Shown here: positions 17,665 through 25,800 of the stretch, in pieces
How the letters are laid out: every line of letters begins with the position of its first letter
Numbering within the stretch: position 1 is the stretch's first letter
Origin: Paraburkholderia kururiensis JCM 10599 = LMG 19447
Lineage (GTDB): Bacteria > Pseudomonadota > Gammaproteobacteria > Burkholderiales > Burkholderiaceae
Length of the DNA stretch: 64,000 nucleotides
NCBI RefSeq assembly: GCF_003986935.1
Contig: NZ_RJZE01000018.1
Location: forward strand, 62,001-126,000
Direction of reading: 5' to 3'
Notes under the pieces: model-generated
Told to the model about the DNA's origin: nothing
Databases searched by the model: none
Seen by the model: the letters and a program-made list of their open reading frames with translations, nothing else
Made by a program: the position numbers and the translations under genes

Positions 17665-18554
17665 TTTTGCTTGATGATGTCAGGAGTGTAGGGCTGCGCA
17701 AACACCTCGGTTGCGCCACCTGTGCCGGCCACGACGTCAACGGTCATTTCGCCGACCCGCTCGATCCGGATGCGCACCTTGTCGCCGTCGCCGACTTTCC
17801 CGACACCTGCGGGTGTGCCGGTGGCCACGATGTCGCCGGGATACAACGTCATGACCGCAGATGCCATCTCGATCATCCCGGGGATGTCGAGCACCAGGTC
17901 GTGCGTATTGGCGTGTTGCCTGAGTTCGCCATTGACCCACAGCTTCATCTCGAGATCGGCGGGGTCGCCAACCTCATCGGCCGTGACGATCCACGGGCCA
18001 ACGGGGCAGAACGTGTCGTAAGCCTTGCGAAATACGCGTTCTTCCCGTCCGCGCACAACCATGTCCAGCAGGCAGGCGTAGCCGAACACGTACTGCTGCC
18101 AGTCGTCACGCGCAATGTCACGACCCTGCCTGCCGATGATGACTGCAAGCTCAGACTCGTGATGAACCTCGCGGGTGGGAACATTCGGCAGGACGACAGG
18201 TTCGTCGGCACCGGACAGCGAGGAGTTCGGCTTCAGAAAAAAGCCCTGGTGCGTGGCCCGATAGCTGGCCTGCATTTCTCGCCCGTGGTCGTGGTAGTTC
18301 ACCGGAAAGGCGATGACCTTGTTCGGCCAGGGCACTGGCGTGAGCAGCGTCACATCCTTGAGAGGGACGCGCGGGAGCTGGCCCATCGCAGCCTCGATGG
18401 ACGGCTTCAGTTGTTCGAAGTTTGCGATGAGGCGCGTGGCGCCGATGGGAGGCCACATGGCCGGGTCCTCACCGACGGTACTCGTGACGTCGACGATGTA
18501 ATGACTGTCGACGACGATACCGAGTTGTCCTTCATTAAATCGCGCAATTTTCAT
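17661..18554 (-). CDS. Fumarylacetoacetate hydrolase-family protein, probable maleyl/fumarylpyruvate hydrolase
   Basis: 297 residues. The FAH core is clear: FLKPNSSLSG, then the metal-binding EVHHESELAVIIG, DMVVRGRE, GPWIVT and the GDIVATGTPAGVG loop. Such enzymes hydrolyse the C-C bond of ring-cleavage products, giving pyruvate and a C4 dicarboxylate. It precedes the gentisate-dioxygenase gene in the same transcript. No maleylpyruvate isomerase gene is seen nearby, so it may hydrolyse the cis product directly, or the isomerase lies elsewhere. Direct hydrolysis would yield maleate or a substituted maleate rather than fumarate, which bears on the CoA-transferase and lyase downstream. Confidence 0.87.
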   Translation of the reverse strand: MKIARFNEGQLGIVVDSHYIVDVTSTVGEDPAMWPPIGATRLIANFEQLKPSIEAAMGQLPRVPLKDVTLLTPVPWPNKVIAFPVNYHDHGREMQASYRATHQGFFLKPNSSLSGADEPVVLPNVPTREVHHESELAVIIGRQGRDIARDDWQQYVFGYACLLDMVVRGREERVFRKAYDTFCPVGPWIVTADEVGDPADLEMKLWVNGELRQHANTHDLVLDIPGMIEMASAVMTLYPGDIVATGTPAGVGKVGDGDKVRIRIERVGEMTVDVVAGTGGATEVFAQPYTPDIIKQK

Positions 18555-18647
18555 GGCAGTCGAAAGAGAGGTGGGTAAGCGCCGATGGGGACCGCGGGTC
18601 GTCCGGCGTGACTTGATCCGGCATCGGTCTTGTCGGACGGCGGGAAA

Positions 18648-20105
18648 TCACGCGCTCGGGCTGGTTTGCAGGCTGTATTGCCGTTCGGCGTCTTTAAGAC
18701 TCGCGTATTTCCTGCCTGCCAACCCGTAGTGGATGGCAGCCCAGAGGAGGATCGGGGTGGCGCTCAGCAGCGCATACTGGAGGCCTGAGGCGCTGGCGGA
18801 AGTACACAACGCAGCGATGTTCGCTGGCACGTCGGCCGCCGCGTGGACGCCAGCCGACGCGCCATGTCCCGCAACCACGCAAAGATGTGAAAAGTCGGGA
18901 CGATCGAAAATGCGCCTCGCGAAAAAGTCGCTGAGAAAGCCAAGATACCCGGGACCAAGTCCCTGTCCGACCAGCGCCATGGCGGAGAGAGTCAACGCAG
19001 ACGCGGTGGCACGCATACGGGGCTCAAGCAGTGAGAGAATCACTGCAAACGCAGGGCCGTTCCAGAAGTTCATGCCAACTGCAAAGCCGACCAGAAGTGC
19101 CACACCTGTGGCAGCAACGGGCTGCAGGAATGAGATGCCGGCAAGCACTGCGGCGGCGACGCATCCCAGCGCCGGGATATAACCGTTCCACGCGGCGTTT
19201 CGCTTTCCGAGCCTGTCCGAGAGATAGCCGCTCAGGAGATTTCCCGTGAGACCGCCCGCACCGCCGATTATTCCGAAGGCGAGACCTGCCTGCCCGAAAT
19301 TCATGCCGTAGACACGTACGAAATAGAGCGGCAGGAAGAGAAAGATTGCAGACATGGCGAACATGCCAAGCATGACGGCGAAAAGCATATGGCGCGAGGC
19401 GACGTTGCCCAGCATCCTGCGGATGACCTCGGTGAGCGGCGGCACGCCGACGCCACTCTCTGAGGCAGCGCTATTGCCGCGCACCGGTTCCTTGACCGTC
19501 AGGTATGCGAGTGCACCTACCAGCACGCCAGGAATGCCGACGTAGAAAAACGCATGCTGCCATCCATAGTTCCTGATAAGCGGTGCGCCGATGAATGAGG
19601 CCATCAGTACTCCGATTGGCACACCCGCGGCGTAGACCGCAAATATCAACGAACGCCTTTTGCCTGAAAAATAGTCGGCGAGTAGCGAGTAGGCGGCAGG
19701 GGCCGATCCCGCCTCGCCAATACCTACGCCGAGACGGAAGGCTGACAACCCGGCATACGTCGTCGCCGTTCCGCATCCGATTGTCATGACCGACCAGAGA
19801 ACAATGGTGAGGGAGATGATGACCACGCGGCTGAAACGCTCGGCGAGTCGCGCAATCGGAATGCCAAGAATGGTGTAGAACAGGGCAAACGCCAGACCAA
19901 TCAACAGGCCAAGCTGGCCGTCGGTCAAATGCATTTCTGCTTTCAGGGCTGGTGCGGCAATCGACATCAATACGCGATCCATGAAGCTGAACGCGTAGAT
20001 CAATGTGGTAATCGCCAGCACCCATAGTGCGTACGGTCTGGAAACGCCGGCATGTGAGTTCACGTGCGGGGCGGCAGTGGCTTCGGTGAGCTTACGGGGC
20101 AACAT
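18648..20105 (-). CDS. MFS transporter (spinster/aromatic-acid-like)
   Basis: 485 residues from ATG 20105, which has GGAG six bases upstream; an ATG at 20123 is the alternative. About twelve membrane segments; FMDRVLMSIAAPALKAEM in helix 1 and ARLAERFSRV after helix 2 are MFS signatures, and GIGEAGSAPAAYSLLADYF in helix 4 resembles spinster-like carriers. A polar loop around residues 205-225 joins the halves, and a 40-residue non-homologous stretch near 395-440 precedes the last helices. Placed between the porin and the gentisate module, it probably imports the aromatic substrate of one of them. Confidence 0.85.
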   Translation of the reverse strand: MLPRKLTEATAAPHVNSHAGVSRPYALWVLAITTLIYAFSFMDRVLMSIAAPALKAEMHLTDGQLGLLIGLAFALFYTILGIPIARLAERFSRVVIISLTIVLWSVMTIGCGTATTYAGLSAFRLGVGIGEAGSAPAAYSLLADYFSGKRRSLIFAVYAAGVPIGVLMASFIGAPLIRNYGWQHAFFYVGIPGVLVGALAYLTVKEPVRGNSAASESGVGVPPLTEVIRRMLGNVASRHMLFAVMLGMFAMSAIFLFLPLYFVRVYGMNFGQAGLAFGIIGGAGGLTGNLLSGYLSDRLGKRNAAWNGYIPALGCVAAAVLAGISFLQPVAATGVALLVGFAVGMNFWNGPAFAVILSLLEPRMRATASALTLSAMALVGQGLGPGYLGFLSDFFARRIFDRPDFSHLCVVAGHGASAGVHAAADVPANIAALCTSASASGLQYALLSATPILLWAAIHYGLAGRKYASLKDAERQYSLQTSPSA

Positions 20106-20250
20106 GGTGTGCTCCAGGGGCATGGGCAGATCATTTACGGAACGGCCACGCTTCCCGGCCTCGACGCATCCGTCCGGCCAATCGTGGACGGGGTACGCAG
20201 CCGTTGTGGTTCAGGCGGTGAAGCGGGGCACAACGAGACAAAGGGTCGCT

Positions 20251-21405
20251 CTAGAAGAGGTGACGGATTCCCGCCACGACGACTGTCTGCGTCGCATTGC
20301 TCGAAGGGGCGAGCAGATAGGTGTCGGCAGTCGCCCCCGTCGCATGCTGATAGTTGCCAAAAACGTAGACGTTCGTGCGCTTCGAGAACAGGTAGTTCAC
20401 GCTCAGCTGCCCCATGTTCCAGTGCGGAGCCGCATTGAATCCGCCGCCGTACTGCCCCTTCGTGTAGACATAGGCCGCACCCAGAATGATGTAGGGCGTG
20501 ATGGAGTACGAAGCGTTGACATCGAAGTTGTCGAGATGCAGCGAGGTATTGTCGAGATAGTCGTAACGGACGTCAGTGATCATTCCATTCACGCGTACCT
20601 GCCCCAGCAAGTACTGCGCCGCGCCGCCGAACTCGCGCTGACGGCGCACGCCCACATTCCTGTGAATGGGACTTGTATGGAAAAGCAGGAACGGTGCCCC
20701 GGCGTAATCGTCGGTGACCGCGCCGCTGGAGTTCTGCGTGGTGCCCGGGTAGTCGGTATTCAATGCAGCCACCGCCAGCTTTAACGGACCGTTCTCGTAG
20801 GCAGCACCCGCGCTCACCGAGCGATTGACACCCCACTGGCCAGGCGCATTGCTCATCGCATACATCACGGAGCCACGCAGGCCATTCACTGTAGGCGACT
20901 GGTACTTGATCGAATTGTTATAGCGGTAGCTGCCGAACAGATTGTCGTTATCTCCAATGTGTGTTGCAAAGCCGAGTGCGGCAACCGGGGCTTCGAAACG
21001 GTCGAGATAATCGAACGGGATGTCGTACTGGCGACCTAGCGTCACCGTGCCCCATGAATTACTGCCCAGGCCGACGTAAGCCTGGCGCCCGAACATGCGG
21101 CCGCCTTGCTGGAATTTGCCGTTGGTACTGTCGAAGCCGTTTTCGAGCACGAAAAGAGCTGAGAGACCGCCTCCAAGATCTTCAACACCACGCAGGCCCC
21201 AGCGATTGTTCTGCATCGTGCCGGGAATCATCTGCACGGCCGCATGCCCACCCACGTTACTGGTCCAGGCGACGCCTGTGGACAGAATGCCATAGAGCGA
21301 AACCGAACTCTGCGCGTGCGCGGTCGAGCCGCCCGAGAGCAGGGCGGCCAAAGAAGCCAGTGCTGCGCTGCGGCGTAGCGCCGTATTGCGTAATGCGGTC
21401 TTCAT
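20251..21405 (-). CDS. OmpC-type porin of the large catabolic cluster
   Basis: 384 residues. The signal peptide runs from MKTALRNTALRR through the hydrophobic stretch to TAHA, cleaved before QSSVSLYG. It ends with the C-terminal Phe (RHLF). The ATG at 21405 has GGAG eight bases upstream, and an overlapping ATG at 21417 is the alternative. It shares with the porin at 8781-9905 an uncommon block GAVTDDYAGAPF-LFHTSP followed by VRRQREFG, so the two form a subgroup, both next to phenylpropanoid-type CoA-ligase modules. It lies between the LigJ and MFS genes on the same strand, which suggests co-transcription and uptake of the cluster substrate. Confidence 0.92.
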   Translation of the reverse strand: MKTALRNTALRRSAALASLAALLSGGSTAHAQSSVSLYGILSTGVAWTSNVGGHAAVQMIPGTMQNNRWGLRGVEDLGGGLSALFVLENGFDSTNGKFQQGGRMFGRQAYVGLGSNSWGTVTLGRQYDIPFDYLDRFEAPVAALGFATHIGDNDNLFGSYRYNNSIKYQSPTVNGLRGSVMYAMSNAPGQWGVNRSVSAGAAYENGPLKLAVAALNTDYPGTTQNSSGAVTDDYAGAPFLLFHTSPIHRNVGVRRQREFGGAAQYLLGQVRVNGMITDVRYDYLDNTSLHLDNFDVNASYSITPYIILGAAYVYTKGQYGGGFNAAPHWNMGQLSVNYLFSKRTNVYVFGNYQHATGATADTYLLAPSSNATQTVVVAGIRHLF

Positions 21406-21583
21406 CTGTGTCTCCATTGCGTCGTTATAAGAGTGGATACAAAACCAGCAGGGGCCCGCCCGAAGGCGATGGCACCGTGTACTACGCTCTCCATAGCTCA
21501 GGAAGTCGGACCGGGAGAACTCCAGAAGCAAGCCCTTTTCACGGCGCCCTGCGAGTCCCGGTCCTCAGGACGGCCGCGGGTTA

Positions 21584-22582
21584 TCAGCTGGTGAGGCCGA
21601 AAACCTTGCGTGCGTTGTCTTCGAAGATGAGTTGCCTGTCGCTCTGGCCAAGCCAGTCAAACCCGGCGATGGTCGGCGCGATATGGTCGTGTGGCCGCCC
21701 GGTGGCATGGTCGATGGTCGAGCCGACACCTGGGCATTCAGAACCGAAGAGGCAACGGTCAGCACCCACGGTCTTGATGAGCAGGCGCAGCGCTTCTTCG
21801 GAATAAAGCACCGTGTCGTAGTAGAGATTGCGCATCCCATCAAGGAAATTGATGCCGCGGCGGCCCGCGCTCGACTGGAAGCGGCCGATCTGATAGGGAA
21901 TCGCGCCGCCGCCATGCGAGCAGATCACCTTCAGCGAGGGAAAGTCCTTGAAGACGTTCGAATGCACGAGTCCGTAGACCGCTATCGACTCTTCATTGAC
22001 AAAGTGCAGGGTATAGGGGGAGCGCTCCGAATGTGAACCCGTGGCGTGAATATGCATCGGAATGTCGAGTTCGCAGAGCTTCTCGTAGAGCGGGTACCAG
22101 TAGCGGTCGCCGAGCGGTGGCGCTTCGGTGCCGGTGTTCTCGTATGGATCCGGGTTGAACAGCACACCGCGAAAGCCCATCTTCACGCAGCGCTCGAGCT
22201 CCGGCAGCGTCTGGGTAACGGGTTCGCCCGCGACCTGGGGCAGGCCAGCCACCGGCACGAATCTGCCAGGAATCAGGGCGATGGTTCGCGCGATGATGTT
22301 GTTGGTCTCTTCCGTGAACCAGTGCACGAGCTTGCCCGGCCTGGCACTGTGCATCATCTGGAAGGGGCGGGGCGAGAGCATTTGCAGGTCGGTACCGATA
22401 CGGTCCAGTGCTTCGACATGGCCACACGGGCCCATTTCCTTGCGATTCATCGCCTCGATGATCTGTGCGTCGCTCACTTCCGGCATGCGGCGTCCGTGCG
22501 CGCCAAGATGCGAAAGCAGATTGGCTTTGTAGACCCAAAGTTCGGCTGGGGCGCTGACGTGGCCGTGGCAATCGATAATCAT
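21584..22582 (-). CDS. ligJ: 4-Oxalomesaconate hydratase (LigJ-type amidohydrolase)
   Basis: 332 residues, closely following the Sphingobium LigJ sequence as remembered throughout. Metal ligands His6 and His8 lie in MIIDCHGHVSAP, a further His in IPMHIHATGSHSERSP, another in VICSHGGGAIPYQ, and the acidic residue in LFGSECPGVGST. LigJ adds water to 4-oxalomesaconate to give 4-carboxy-4-hydroxy-2-oxoadipate in protocatechuate 4,5-cleavage and gallate degradation. The next upstream genes encode a LigB-type dioxygenase and a LigK-like aldolase, that is, the steps before and after. No LigC or LigI homologue is present in the window. Confidence 0.92.
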   Translation of the reverse strand: MIIDCHGHVSAPAELWVYKANLLSHLGAHGRRMPEVSDAQIIEAMNRKEMGPCGHVEALDRIGTDLQMLSPRPFQMMHSARPGKLVHWFTEETNNIIARTIALIPGRFVPVAGLPQVAGEPVTQTLPELERCVKMGFRGVLFNPDPYENTGTEAPPLGDRYWYPLYEKLCELDIPMHIHATGSHSERSPYTLHFVNEESIAVYGLVHSNVFKDFPSLKVICSHGGGAIPYQIGRFQSSAGRRGINFLDGMRNLYYDTVLYSEEALRLLIKTVGADRCLFGSECPGVGSTIDHATGRPHDHIAPTIAGFDWLGQSDRQLIFEDNARKVFGLTS

Positions 22583-22634
22583 GACTGTGTCGTGTAGAAA
22601 GTGATGTTGTCAGTAGTCGGTGGTCCGTCTGGCG

Positions 22635-23630
22635 TCACTGCCAGACCGCGAACCCGAGGCCGATACCGGTGCCGGCACGTGTGCGGTAGACCGGAATGTA
22701 ATGGTCGTAGACACACTCGAGTTCGCCGAGAGCCCCGGCCATCGTGATCCAGTTGCGGATTTCGGACGATCCCGAGCAAAGCGATTCCTGCGCAATGCTG
22801 GTCAGCGTGTCCTTGTCGCGGTTCTTGATGGCGTCGATGATCTTCCGGTCGAACGCCGCTTCGCACAGAAAGTGACTCAGTCCACCGGAGGCGATGATTG
22901 CCACCTTGGCATCGATGGGGGACGCGGCCAACGCTTCGGCAATACAGCCGCCGATGTAATGGCAACGCGCCGAGGTCGGGTTGTTGGGTGGGAAGTAGGT
23001 GTTAATGAGCACGGGCAACATCGGAACACGAAGGTTCTTCATGAGCCGTTGATAGACGAAACCATAGGCGTGACCAAACGCACGGCGCTGCGGGTCGGGC
23101 ACATCGTTGCTCGTCGCCACGTCGACGCCGCGGGCGATGAGCCCGCGAATCAGATCCTCGGCCAGCTTCGGCGCGCCCGGAAAACGGCGAGGCAGATCCA
23201 TTGCGTAGCCTGCCCAGAACGCCTTGTCGCTCCAGGTCAGCTTCGGGTGGGGCAGCTCCGTTTCTTTCATCACCACTTCTTCGCCGCGGTAGACCGAGAT
23301 GGCGGGCAGGTTGTCGTAGCCGAAGAGTTCATCCTGGTCGTCGCCGATTACGAGTACGACGTCGGGACGCGCCGCGTGCAGGTAGGCCTCGACGCGGTCG
23401 AGGGCTGCTTCGGCCTCGCGGGCTAGCCTGGGGAAGGCGCCTGGATCGCTCTCACTCGCGTACGGCGTGCCGCGCTCGGCAACGAGCTCGTCGTAGGTGA
23501 GCTTGCGGCCGTCGAGCGTGTAGAGCGCCCGACTGCGAAGATCGTCTTCAGCGCGTCGCTGCCAGTGATCGCCTGGCAGGACGAGAATCGGACTGTGGGA
23601 CGTGCCGACAGCGAGAGTAATGCTGGCCAT
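22635..23630 (-). CDS. Class III (LigB-type) extradiol ring-cleavage dioxygenase
   Basis: 331 residues of the LigB superfamily. His12 (GTSHSPIL) matches the first iron ligand of LigB, His253 (SGGLSHF) its catalytic base and Glu290 (SSEIRNW) its third ligand. At the position of LigB His61 (motif NDH) the sequence reads GDDQDE, so the second His ligand appears as Gln. The same GDDQ form is remembered in some 3-O-methylgallate- and gallate-type dioxygenases and may be a subfamily trait. No LigA-type small subunit is encoded nearby. Followed by LigJ, it probably opens a gallate, 3-O-methylgallate or protocatechuate-like ring. Confidence 0.82.
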   Translation of the reverse strand: MASITLAVGTSHSPILVLPGDHWQRRAEDDLRSRALYTLDGRKLTYDELVAERGTPYASESDPGAFPRLAREAEAALDRVEAYLHAARPDVVLVIGDDQDELFGYDNLPAISVYRGEEVVMKETELPHPKLTWSDKAFWAGYAMDLPRRFPGAPKLAEDLIRGLIARGVDVATSNDVPDPQRRAFGHAYGFVYQRLMKNLRVPMLPVLINTYFPPNNPTSARCHYIGGCIAEALAASPIDAKVAIIASGGLSHFLCEAAFDRKIIDAIKNRDKDTLTSIAQESLCSGSSEIRNWITMAGALGELECVYDHYIPVYRTRAGTGIGLGFAVWQ

Positions 23631-23667
23631 ATGATGTATTCCCCAGGCGCAGACGCATGGTCCGGCT

Positions 23668-24342
23668 TCAGAAGTTGTAGAGTTCCAGCGTGCGCTCGCC
23701 TGAGCGCAGGCGTTGCATCACTGTGGTTTCCCTGGCTTCGCGCGCCGCGGCGCTGGATATTGCCTCCGCCGCGCGGGCGCGCGGGACGGACACGACTCCA
23801 TCGCGATCGCCGACGATGAGATCGCCCGGCTGGACGACGACATCACCCAGTCGCACCGGATAGTTGATCCAGCCGCGTGCACCCGCGTCCTTGCCGGTGC
23901 CCCGAATGCAGAGCCCCGCCGCGAACACGGGAAAGCCGAGCGCTTCGAGCTGGTCCGCGTCGCGCACGCAGCCGTCGATAACGAGTCCGCCCAGGCCGCG
24001 TTCGCGCGCGGCAGTAGACATGATTTCTCCCCAGTACCCGAAGTCGGGCTTACCGCTGACGTGAACGACGAGAACATCGCCTGGACCGGCAATGTAGAGC
24101 GCGCGATGCAGCCACAGATTGTCACCACCCGGGGAATGGACGACGACGGCAGGTCCGCAGACCCGCATGTTTGCGGCAACCGGTTTGATGGCTGACGGCA
24201 GTGCGCCGATGCGCCCAAGCGCCTCGTGCAGCGTAGATGACGCCATGCGCGATGCCTGCGCAACGATATGAGTTTCGGGTCGCTCGATCGTGTCGCGCAC
24301 GGTCGGGAACTGTCCGGGTGCGCATGTGAAGGGTGCACTCAT
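23668..24342 (-). CDS. RraA/LigK-type 4-carboxy-4-hydroxy-2-oxoadipate aldolase
   Basis: 224 residues. The class II HMG/CHA pyruvate aldolase motif GGLVIDGCVRD (119-128 region) keeps Arg127 and the metal-binding Asp128, and the preceding PGGDNLWLHRAL and YWGEIM segments resemble LigK. It would split the LigJ product into pyruvate and oxaloacetate. The ATG at 24342 overlaps the stop of the upstream paralogue as ATGA; an earlier in-frame start at 24738 lies inside that gene. Of the three tandem paralogues this one looks most like LigK and lies next to the dioxygenase gene. Confidence 0.82.
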   Translation of the reverse strand: MSAPFTCAPGQFPTVRDTIERPETHIVAQASRMASSTLHEALGRIGALPSAIKPVAANMRVCGPAVVVHSPGGDNLWLHRALYIAGPGDVLVVHVSGKPDFGYWGEIMSTAARERGLGGLVIDGCVRDADQLEALGFPVFAAGLCIRGTGKDAGARGWINYPVRLGDVVVQPGDLIVGDRDGVVSVPRARAAEAISSAAAREARETTVMQRLRSGERTLELYNF

Positions 24343-24995
24343 GATTCCACCCGCGTCTGCAGGTGATGGTAACGATGCAGCTCTCTTGCCTCGCGCAGGC
24401 TCATGCCCAGACGTACGGCGGAACGGATGGCGTTTTCCGCGGACTCGATGGCCTCGGCCATGTCCAGTACCCGGGCCTCGTGCTCCTGGGGAATCACTAC
24501 GACACCATCGGCGTCGCCGCGCACGAGATCGCCAGGCGCAACGCGGACCCCGCCGATATTGACCGGAACCTGGGTCGCTTCTACCTGAACCCGGTCCTTG
24601 CCGGTGCGCATGTAGTTCCCGAGGCTGTAGACCGGATAGCCGAGTTCGCGGCAGAGCGCGACGTCGCGATTGACGCCATCGATGAGCGTGCCCGCGAGTC
24701 CACGGCGATGGGCGACTTCGGTCAGAATGTCGCCCCACACCGTCGCATCGTCACGGCCGCCGTTATCGAGAACAATGATGCAGTCGTCCGGCACGTCGTC
24801 GATGTAGTCGCCAACCGTGCCAGCTGGCTTGCCTGCCGGGCCGTAGCGAAGTGTCCAGGCGCGGCCCGCCATACGGAAATCGGGCGAAGATGGCTTGATG
24901 TGGTAGCACTGACCGTTGATACCGCATCGATCCAGTGCATCGCTCAATGTCGCCGTGTCGAGCCGGCCCGTTCGCTCCACATTGGTGTCACTCAT
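24339..24995 (-). CDS. RraA-family protein, paralogue 2 of 3 (putative oxo-acid aldolase/decarboxylase)
   Basis: 218 residues. It keeps AGTLIDGVNRD with Arg110 and Asp111, and VWGDIL, so the metal/pyruvate site seems intact. It differs clearly from the neighbouring copies, for example VLDNGGRDDATVWGD in place of the LigK-like segment, and so may take another substrate. It is translationally coupled on both sides: 3 bp after the upstream copy and a 4-bp overlap with the downstream one. RraA-fold proteins also include RNase E inhibitors, but the context argues for a catabolic role. Confidence 0.75.
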   Translation of the reverse strand: MSDTNVERTGRLDTATLSDALDRCGINGQCYHIKPSSPDFRMAGRAWTLRYGPAGKPAGTVGDYIDDVPDDCIIVLDNGGRDDATVWGDILTEVAHRRGLAGTLIDGVNRDVALCRELGYPVYSLGNYMRTGKDRVQVEATQVPVNIGGVRVAPGDLVRGDADGVVVIPQEHEARVLDMAEAIESAENAIRSAVRLGMSLREARELHRYHHLQTRVES

Positions 24996-24998
24996 GAT

Positions 24999-25682
24999 TC
25001 ATCCTTGTATTGCGTCGCCAAGCAGCATGTGCTCGTAGTCTTTTCCCATCACCTCGGTGACCGGGCGTCCTGCCAGCAGATCCTTCGTCATGGCCGCTTC
25101 CCGTGCCGCAATCTGCTCCGCCATGGCAATGACTGCCGCCGCGCCGTCCGCTGGCACGAAGACGACGGCGCTACCGTCTGCGATGACCAGGTCGCCAGGC
25201 CGTACGACCACGCCCCCCACGCAAACCGTCGCGTTGACCGAGTCTTCCTCAACCCGCCCGCGTGCCGTCCTTGCGGTGAGCGCCCTGCAAAACACGGGCA
25301 GGTTGTGTTCGTGCGCTTCATCGATGTCCCGCACGGGACCATCTGCGATAACGCCACCGATTCCCTTGAGCGCCGCAGCGAGCGAAAGAATGCCGCCCCA
25401 GCAACCCGCATCAATACCGGTGCGCTGTTCGACGACGATGATGTCTCCCGCACCGGCGAGTTCGATGGCTGTCGTGCCAAGGTGGCGAACCGGCCCGTCG
25501 CGGCGCACCGCTGCACCCGCGGGCACGAGCCGGAACGTCACGACCGCGCCCGCGATCTTCTGGTTCGATGTCCGTCGTGGCAGATCTGTCGTGACCTGTC
25601 CTGCAATTCCGAGGCGATCCAGCGCGTCGGAGACCGAGCATGTATCAAGCCGTTTCAGGCGCTGAATGAGATCGTTGTTCAT
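24999..25682 (-). CDS. RraA-family protein, paralogue 3 of 3 (putative oxo-acid aldolase/decarboxylase)
   Basis: 227 residues. Active-site motif GGVIADGPVRD with Arg118 and Asp119 is preserved, as is CWGGIL. The N-terminus LDTCSVSDALDRLGI is family-typical. It heads the three-gene RraA tandem and is separated from the Rieske oxygenase gene by 118 bp. It could act on a different ring-cleavage product, such as an O-methylated one, or decarboxylate an oxo acid; nothing in the sequence settles this. Confidence 0.75.
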   Translation of the reverse strand: MNNDLIQRLKRLDTCSVSDALDRLGIAGQVTTDLPRRTSNQKIAGAVVTFRLVPAGAAVRRDGPVRHLGTTAIELAGAGDIIVVEQRTGIDAGCWGGILSLAAALKGIGGVIADGPVRDIDEAHEHNLPVFCRALTARTARGRVEEDSVNATVCVGGVVVRPGDLVIADGSAVVFVPADGAAAVIAMAEQIAAREAAMTKDLLAGRPVTEVMGKDYEHMLLGDAIQG

Positions 25683-25800
25683 AAGTAACGCTCGTTAAAC
25701 CGGGGGCATGCGGCGTGCCATCTTCGGGACGTGCGGCAGTCATCAGGCTGACCGCCATGGCATGTGCACGGCCGCTTCGTCGAGGTGATCTGGATGCCTG

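Noticed and set aside
22635..25682. Full protocatechuate 4,5-cleavage operon (lig genes)
   Set aside because: LigA, LigC and LigI homologues are not in the window, so the set was described as LigB/LigJ/LigK-like rather than a complete lig operon.
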